From NCBI RefSeq assembly GCF_000820765.1, contig NZ_CCYH01000029.1:62001-126000 (forward strand): a stretch of DNA of 64,000 nt. Reading direction: 5' to 3'. Positions within the stretch are counted from its first letter, which is position 1. The number at the start of each line of letters is the position of its first letter. The notes under the pieces are model-generated. The model was not told where the DNA came from. It saw only the letters and a program-made list of their open reading frames with translations, and ran no database searches. Source of the DNA: Candidatus Soleaferrea massiliensis AP7 (GTDB lineage: Bacteria > Bacillota > Clostridia > Oscillospirales > Ruminococcaceae). Positions 58,375 to 64,000 of this stretch are shown here, one piece after another. The position numbers and the translations under genes were made by a program.

Positions 58375-61300
58375 ATGTGTCAATATACAAATTTAGAAGT
58401 GATATATATCTCTCCTTCCAGCAAGCTGCTACGCGGAAAGGACGGCAGCACCGGCAATCGGGTGGTACTTAAGACCGGAGGCCAGGAGCCCATGACACAG
58501 GAGGAAACAGCGCGGATGCGGCGGGAATATCAGATCATGCAGCGGATAGACAGCCCTTATGTGGTAAAGGCGCTTGGCGAGGCCACACTGGACGGGCGCT
58601 ACTGTCTGGTGGAGGAATTCTGTCCGGGGATCACGCTGAGCAGGCTGCTGAAACAGGGCGCCCTGGAGATGTCGGATTTCTACCGGATTGCGGAACAGTT
58701 GGTGATGGGCCTGCGGGACATCCACAAGGCGGGTGTCATCCACAAAGATGTGAACCCCTCCAATATTATGTACGACGCGGAGTCCGGCCGGGTGGCGCTG
58801 CTGGACTTCGGTATCTCCTCCATGTTTATACATGAACAGATGTCGGGGACCAGACTTGAAAATATTGAGGGAACTCTCCGCTACATCGCCCCGGAGCAGA
58901 CCGGACGAATGAATACGGAGCTGGATTATCGCGCGGATTTTTATTCCCTGGGCATAACCTTGTATCAAATGCTGACGGGGCGTCATCCATTTGACGCCGA
59001 GACTCCCACAGAGCTGGTTTTTTCTCATATTGCGAAGACACCGCCGGATCTTCGCGTAATATTACCTAATGTGCCGCCCATGCTTGCGGCCGTCATAGAC
59101 AAGCTCCTGTCCAAGATGGCAAAAGACCGCTATTTAAGCAGCGAGGGCCTTCTTTATGATCTGACACGGTGCCAAAGGGAAAAGGAATTCGTCCTTGGCG
59201 AAAAGGATTTCAGCCGGCGTTTTGAATTCGCCCACCGGCTGTATGGGCGGGAAGATGAAATCGCCCAACTGAAGAGTGACTTCAAAGAAGTGGCGTCCGG
59301 TTCCAAGATCCTTGTCTCCATCAGCGGCTATTCCGGCATTGGAAAGACCTCGCTGGTCAATCAGCTTCAGGAGGAGGCTCAGCGGACTAACGGTATGTTT
59401 CTACAAGGGAAGTTTGACCAGTATCACGCCAATGTACCCTACTTTGCCTTCTTTGAGGCCATCAAACAATTTTGCAGCATGATCTTTATGGAGCCGGAGG
59501 AGAGTATCGGCAGGTGGAAGCAGATGCTGTCGGAGCACTTGGGCGGCGACGCCGCTTTGCTGACCGGTAAGGTGGCGGAGATGGCCCTGTTGACCGGCGA
59601 TCAGCCAACTCCTGAGGATATGGGGCCGCTGGAGGAGCGGACCAGGTTCAAATCCGTACTGGAACAGCTCCTGTACCTGCTGGCTGCGCCGGAGCATCCC
59701 CTGGTTCTGTTTTTGGACGATGTGCACCGGGCGGATATGGGCTCCCTAGAAATTCTGGAAGAGCTGTTCAAAAATGAGGATATTCACGATTTGATGATCA
59801 TCGTGTGCTATCGCGACAATGAGGTAAGCAGCGAACATCCGCTCACCCTCACCCTGAAGAAAATCATACAGCGGGGCGGTCGGGTCACGCAGCTCAACCT
59901 GATAGGGCTGGACCCGGAGAGCACCGCACAGATGCTGGGAGACATATTCAAAGCGGAAGCGGACACAACTTCCGCGCTGGCGGAGATCCTTTATAAGAAG
60001 ACCAAGGGAAATCCATTTTACATCAAGCAGTTTCTGCGGCTGTGCCATTCAAAAGGCTATCTGAAGCTGGATATGGACACCGGAAGCTGGAGCTGGAAGG
60101 AGGCGGAGATCCGGGCCTGCCCCGCTCAGGAGAATGTAGTGGACTTCCTGACAGAAAATCTGAACCAGTTTTCGGAGGAGACAATATCCCTGCTGTCCTT
60201 TGGCGCCTGCATCGGTCAGAGCTTTTCTGTGGAGGATCTGTCCGCTGTCTGCGGCCTGCCGGAACGCGAAATCAACCGCAGGCTGATTACGGCGGTGGCA
60301 CAGGAGGCAGTGTATCCCATGGAGAAGGATGGGAAAACCGGCCTGCAGACCATGTATCAGTTTGCCCACGACCGGTTCCAGCAGGTGTTCTATACGGCCC
60401 TGTCTGAGAAGGCGCGGGCAAGTGTCCATTACCAGCTTGGAAAGCGGTATGAGGAACACTCGCGCGCCGCAGGCGATCTGGACGAACGGGCGTTTGAGAT
60501 TGCAGACCACTACGCAATGGGGCTTGGGGAGGCGAAGGATCCGGAAGAACGGCGCCGGATTCAGGAGTTCCTGCTGGGGACGGCGCACCGGTGCGGGCTG
60601 GTATCCGCCTTCGACACGGCGGAGCGGTACCTGAACCTCCTGCTTTCCCAGCCGGAGTTAAAGCGCCCGGAAAACCGCCCGTTCCTCACCAAAGTCTACA
60701 TGGAATATCATGCTGCGCTGTGCAATCTGGTAAAAGAAGAAGAAAGCGACCGGATCTACGGGACGCTCTGTAATCTGGTGACGGAGCCCACCGAGCTGGT
60801 AGACAGCTGCCGTCTGCAGATATCAAGCTTCTCCAACCGTGGCCGGTATGAAGACGCCTTTGAGATCGGACTCGCCCTGCTTGAACAGCTGGGAGTTACC
60901 TTCCCCGGTGAAAATATTAAGCTGACCCTGGAGCAGGATATCGCATCCTTTTATCGGGAGCGGGAGGCTCTTGGAGCGGAAGATATCCTGAATCTCAAAG
61001 AAGCCGAAGACCCGGTGGAAGCCGGGATCAGTAAATTGCTCTGCCGCCTGTGCGGTCCGACCTTTTTCTTTCATCCCGACTATTCCTACTGGACGGTATT
61101 TACAGCTGTGCGGCGCATGTTCCGGCATGGCTATACACCCCATGCGCTGCAGATGTATTCCAATCTGATGATGCCTCTGGGGGAATTGCGCAGGGATTAC
61201 CGGACGTCTTACGCGGCCGGCAGGTCGGCTATGCGTCTGGCCGAAAAGCACCGGTACAGGGAAGTAATCCACTCCATCTACTGTATGTTTGCCCTCCATA

Positions 61301-63372
61301 CCGGTCATTGGTTCGAAGATGTGGTCAATGAAATTCCCTATGCAAAGGAGTCCATCAAGGGCAACGCCCAGATGGGAGACTTTGAGTACGCCTGCTATGG
61401 CTATTATGGGCTCATGATGGCGGTCCTGGAAAGCGCGGCCCATGTGGAGGAGCTGTGGAATGAGGTACAGGCCGGAGTCAAGTTTGCGGAAAAGACCGGC
61501 AGCGACCATGCTTTGGGCAGTTTTTTGAGCTTTCAGCAGCTGTGCAGGAGTATTCGCGGGGAGCTCTCCCTCACCGGAAGCTTTGATGGAGACGGATTTT
61601 CCGAACAGGTGCATCTGGAGCAGTTTTCCCATAATCTGCAGGCAATCAGCTATTACCATGTCATTCGGGCCCTGTCGGCAGTGATCTACCGGGATTATTC
61701 CACGGCCTGCCGGCTGTGCAGGGACGCTGTGCCCCTGCTCCCGTATGTCTCCAGCTTTTACAACGTGGCGCTCCACAATTTCCTGTATTCCCTGTCCATC
61801 TGCCAGGTTCTGGAGACAGGGGATTATGAGCCGGAAACAAGGTCCCGCTTTCTGCGTGTCCTGGAGGAAAACCAGGATTGGCTGAAGGAACGCAGTAACG
61901 ACGCGTTCTGCAATTATGGACATCTCTATCTTGTGATCGAGGCGGAGCGGAAAACGGCGGAGGGCTGTATCGGAGAGGCCCTGTGGCTCTACGAAGAGGC
62001 TCTGGAGGCCGCGAAAAAGCATGACCGCAGCCTTCATCATGCCATCCTCTGCGATGTGACCGCGCTGCGCTATGAAAGACTCGGGATCAAGTCGGCGGCC
62101 AGAAATTATCTGACGGATACCTACCGGCTGTACGGCCATTGGGGAGCAGAGGGCAAGTGCGCCCGGATGCGGCAGGACTACCCGGATCTGGCCGGCCTGT
62201 GGAAGAACGACAGCCGGCAGAGTACCCTGTCGGAAGCTTCCATCCGCACCACCGCTTCGCTGGATATGCGCTCTGTGCTGAAGGCATCCCAAGCCATTTC
62301 GGAGGAGCTTGAACTGGAAGGCATCCTGGAAAAGCTGATCCACAGTCTCCTGGAATGTGCGGGAGCACAGCATATCTACTATCTAAGCCAGACGGATTCC
62401 GGGTATGAGATCCAGGCGGAGGGTCATTCCGGGGCCAAGGATGTATGCATCGTATCAAAGCGGCCGGCGGAGGGCCGGGATATTCCGCTGAGCATCGTGT
62501 CGTATGTGGAGAGAACGCTGGAGGCCGTGATCCTGGAAGACGGTGAGAACTCCAGAGTCTTCGGGAAGGACATCCATATTAAAGAGAACCACTGCAAGTC
62601 GGTCCTTTGTATGCCCATCCTCAGTAAGGGGGAGCTAAAGGGCATCCTCTACTTGGAAAATAACCTGGCCGCGGGCGTCTTTGACCAGCGAAGAAAAGAA
62701 AATCTTATGCCCATTGCGGCACAGCTGGCTATTTCTCTTGAAAATGCCTATTTATATGAGCATCTGCGCTTTCTGGTAGACGAGCGGACGAAGGCGCTGC
62801 TGGAGGAGATCAAGGTGCGCAAGCGGGCGGAGGAAAAGTTGGCCCATATGGCAAACTACGACGCTCTCACCGGACTTCCCAACCGCAGACTGTTTCACAA
62901 AATCCTATCCCGGCTGCTCCTGGAGGCAGAAACCAGCGGACAGCTGCTTGCTGTCCTCTACTTGGATTTGGATGGATTCAAAGAGGTCAACGACACCTAT
63001 GGCCATGAAAAGGGTGATCTGGTATTGGAGGAGACAGCCAGACGGCTGATCCGTGCTGTGCGCGGCAGCGATATCGTGTTCCGTATGGGGGGTGACGAGT
63101 TCGTTCTGCTGTTGAGCCGAATCAGAGCGGACGAAGAGATCCGGCACGTCTGCGATCGGATTCTCTCTGAGATCAGGCAGCCTTTCCAGCTCTCAGAGGA
63201 CCTGTTTGTTGAAATGACTGCAAGTATCGGGGTCAGCGTCTATCCCAGGGATGGTCAGGATGAAAAGGAACTTCTCTCCCGCGCCGACCAAGCCATGTAC
63301 AGGATCAAAAAAAGCGACAAAAACTTTTACTCGTTCACAGAGCCTTTTTCTGAAGCGCAGGAAAAGTCTTAA
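58375..63372 (+). CDS. Ser/Thr kinase-AAA ATPase-GAF-GGDEF signalling protein
   Basis: A protein of 1665 residues. The ATG at 58375 follows GGGGTGAGC and comes 16 bp after the previous stop; in-frame upstream codons overlap that gene and are not expected to be used. The protein kinase domain (about 1-270) has HKDVNPSN (Asp near 126), DFG and APEQTG, so it looks active. The AAA/STAND-type ATPase (about 280-480) has Walker A GYSGIGKTS and Walker B VLFLDDVHRAD. A long helical, TPR-like region (about 480-1270) leads to a GAF domain (about 1295-1460) and a C-terminal GGDEF (about 1500-1655; RMGGDEF near 1571, RGSD inhibitory site). Similar kinase-AAA-GAF proteins usually end in a histidine kinase; here the output is a c-di-GMP synthase. 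Confidence 0.92.
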   Translation: MCQYTNLEVIYISPSSKLLRGKDGSTGNRVVLKTGGQEPMTQEETARMRREYQIMQRIDSPYVVKALGEATLDGRYCLVEEFCPGITLSRLLKQGALEMSDFYRIAEQLVMGLRDIHKAGVIHKDVNPSNIMYDAESGRVALLDFGISSMFIHEQMSGTRLENIEGTLRYIAPEQTGRMNTELDYRADFYSLGITLYQMLTGRHPFDAETPTELVFSHIAKTPPDLRVILPNVPPMLAAVIDKLLSKMAKDRYLSSEGLLYDLTRCQREKEFVLGEKDFSRRFEFAHRLYGREDEIAQLKSDFKEVASGSKILVSISGYSGIGKTSLVNQLQEEAQRTNGMFLQGKFDQYHANVPYFAFFEAIKQFCSMIFMEPEESIGRWKQMLSEHLGGDAALLTGKVAEMALLTGDQPTPEDMGPLEERTRFKSVLEQLLYLLAAPEHPLVLFLDDVHRADMGSLEILEELFKNEDIHDLMIIVCYRDNEVSSEHPLTLTLKKIIQRGGRVTQLNLIGLDPESTAQMLGDIFKAEADTTSALAEILYKKTKGNPFYIKQFLRLCHSKGYLKLDMDTGSWSWKEAEIRACPAQENVVDFLTENLNQFSEETISLLSFGACIGQSFSVEDLSAVCGLPEREINRRLITAVAQEAVYPMEKDGKTGLQTMYQFAHDRFQQVFYTALSEKARASVHYQLGKRYEEHSRAAGDLDERAFEIADHYAMGLGEAKDPEERRRIQEFLLGTAHRCGLVSAFDTAERYLNLLLSQPELKRPENRPFLTKVYMEYHAALCNLVKEEESDRIYGTLCNLVTEPTELVDSCRLQISSFSNRGRYEDAFEIGLALLEQLGVTFPGENIKLTLEQDIASFYREREALGAEDILNLKEAEDPVEAGISKLLCRLCGPTFFFHPDYSYWTVFTAVRRMFRHGYTPHALQMYSNLMMPLGELRRDYRTSYAAGRSAMRLAEKHRYREVIHSIYCMFALHTGHWFEDVVNEIPYAKESIKGNAQMGDFEYACYGYYGLMMAVLESAAHVEELWNEVQAGVKFAEKTGSDHALGSFLSFQQLCRSIRGELSLTGSFDGDGFSEQVHLEQFSHNLQAISYYHVIRALSAVIYRDYSTACRLCRDAVPLLPYVSSFYNVALHNFLYSLSICQVLETGDYEPETRSRFLRVLEENQDWLKERSNDAFCNYGHLYLVIEAERKTAEGCIGEALWLYEEALEAAKKHDRSLHHAILCDVTALRYERLGIKSAARNYLTDTYRLYGHWGAEGKCARMRQDYPDLAGLWKNDSRQSTLSEASIRTTASLDMRSVLKASQAISEELELEGILEKLIHSLLECAGAQHIYYLSQTDSGYEIQAEGHSGAKDVCIVSKRPAEGRDIPLSIVSYVERTLEAVILEDGENSRVFGKDIHIKENHCKSVLCMPILSKGELKGILYLENNLAAGVFDQRRKENLMPIAAQLAISLENAYLYEHLRFLVDERTKALLEEIKVRKRAEEKLAHMANYDALTGLPNRRLFHKILSRLLLEAETSGQLLAVLYLDLDGFKEVNDTYGHEKGDLVLEETARRLIRAVRGSDIVFRMGGDEFVLLLSRIRADEEIRHVCDRILSEIRQPFQLSEDLFVEMTASIGVSVYPRDGQDEKELLSRADQAMYRIKKSDKNFYSFTEPFSEAQEKS

Positions 63373-63442
63373 AAGAAAACACCATACCCAGCGGCGGCCG
63401 GCGTGAGCAAGACCATTGTTGGTAATGGAAAGGATGAGATCG

Positions 63443-64000
63443 ATGGAAAAAACAATGACGGCCTGGGAGACCTTTCAGGCTTTTTGCAGCGCCTGGTTCG
63501 AGCGGAGAAACGCCGAGGAGGTCTATGCCTTTTTAGGCGATGAGTTCTGCTTTGTGGGGACTGGGGAGGACGAGTTTGCCCACAGCCCCCAGGAGATGAG
63601 AGATTACCTGGTCCGGGACATCCAGGAGATCCCCGAGCCCTTCACGGTGGAGCTTACGCTCTTTCAAGAGCAGGAGATCAGCCAGGACATCCGCAATCTG
63701 TCCGTGGGGATGCTTCTCAAGAATACCCAGTATCGCTGGCGGCTGCGGGGATTCTTTACCCTGGTCCGGCAGCGGGGGGCCTGGCGGCTGCGCACCCTGT
63801 GGTTTTCCGAGCCCAGCAGCAGCCAACGGGGCGAAGAGCATTATCCCCGCGCCCTGGTGATGGAGCACGTCGCCAGACAGAGACAGGAATTGCTCAACGA
63901 CTCCCTGCCCGGCGGTATGATGGGCGGGTATATCGAGGAGGGATTCCCCTTCTATTTTGTGAACAACCGGATGTTGAAGTATCTGGGCTATGCCAGCGAG
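63443..64000 (+). CDS. NTF2/SnoaL-like plus PAS sensor protein, 3' end cut by window
   Basis: The frame is open from ATG 63443 (AAAGGA nearby) to the window edge, 186 codons; an in-frame ATG at 63425 is an alternative start. Residues about 1-130 fit a small NTF2/SnoaL-like domain (AWETFQAFCSAWFERRNAEEVYAFLGDEFCF, split here for length as AWETFQAFCSAW and RNAEEVYAFL). The last part begins a PAS domain (GGMMGGYIEEGFPFYFVNN, MLKYLGYAS). Proteins of this layout in Clostridia usually continue into EAL or GGDEF domains, which fits the neighbouring c-di-GMP genes, but the rest is outside the window. It lies 70 bp after the kinase-GGDEF gene. Confidence 0.8.
   Translation, partial: MEKTMTAWETFQAFCSAWFERRNAEEVYAFLGDEFCFVGTGEDEFAHSPQEMRDYLVRDIQEIPEPFTVELTLFQEQEISQDIRNLSVGMLLKNTQYRWRLRGFFTLVRQRGAWRLRTLWFSEPSSSQRGEEHYPRALVMEHVARQRQELLNDSLPGGMMGGYIEEGFPFYFVNNRMLKYLGYASE

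Noticed and set aside
60823-62373. 516-codon minus-strand ORF
   Set aside because: Antisense to the TPR-like part of the kinase-GGDEF protein; no ribosome binding site and no domain.

Overview
The window reads as a chromosomal segment of a low-to-medium GC Gram-positive anaerobe of class Clostridia, most likely an Oscillospiraceae/Ruminococcaceae-type gut or rumen bacterium. The reasons are the AGGAGG-type ribosome binding sites, some TTG and GTG starts, four very large secreted glycoside hydrolases that each end in a type-I-like dockerin, a permuted GH3 architecture known from Ruminococcus and Butyrivibrio, and a rich set of hybrid histidine kinases and c-di-GMP proteins. The species cannot be told from this alone.

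Region 1 (1-25.6 kb) is a carbohydrate-degradation locus. It holds a GH2 beta-galactosidase-like enzyme cut by the left edge (2-5221), two GH3 enzymes with the C-domain before the catalytic N-domain (6668-12025 and 14717-19144, both minus strand) and a divergent GH2 enzyme with five CBM6-like repeats (19688-25516). All four end in a dockerin, so they are probably attached to a cell-surface or secreted scaffold encoded elsewhere. Between the GH3 genes lies an AraC-type response regulator split by an in-frame TAG and carrying Glu at the phosphoacceptor position. CG-centred LacI/CcpA-like palindromes lie upstream of both GH3 genes. A small lipoprotein gene and a candidate small RNA follow the first GH2 gene.

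Region 2 (25.6-27.9 kb) has a stand-alone NuoE-like [2Fe-2S] protein, an XRE regulator, and a protein with a degenerate metallophosphoesterase fold and an HTH-like tail.

Region 3 (28-39 kb) is a one-direction operon from a good sigma-A-type promoter: free Hpt, REC-HD-GYP-PAS-GGDEF, double-wHTH GntR regulator, hybrid histidine kinase, a lipoprotein fusing a sugar-binding-protein fold to a 5'-nucleotidase C-terminal domain, and a BvgS-like hybrid kinase. These look like a complete phosphorelay from extracellular ligand to c-di-GMP turnover.

Region 4 (39-48.3 kb) has decayed gene fragments, a giant REC-GGDEF*-EAL-multiPAS-GGDEF protein, a TetR regulator and two matching palindromes between them. 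It ends with a truncated second copy of the 3' part of the pseudo-phosphoesterase gene. The two copies (27.17-27.68 and 47.78-48.22 kb) are in direct orientation and bracket the whole signalling block.

Region 5 (48.4-53.3 kb) pairs an AraC/GyrI-like regulator with a divergent run: a short membrane peptide, a UvrA-like ABC protein, a DUF3781 protein, a PUA/ASCH-like protein and a SAP-domain protein. A gene-poor stretch with hairpins and a deleted tRNA-like remnant follows.

Region 6 (54-64 kb) is a second c-di-GMP locus. An XRE-type regulator faces a REC-GGDEF*-EAL-REC*-GGDEF protein across an intergenic region with two copies of a 15-bp palindrome. Next come a Ser/Thr kinase-AAA-GAF-GGDEF protein and the start of an NTF2-like/PAS protein that runs off the right edge.
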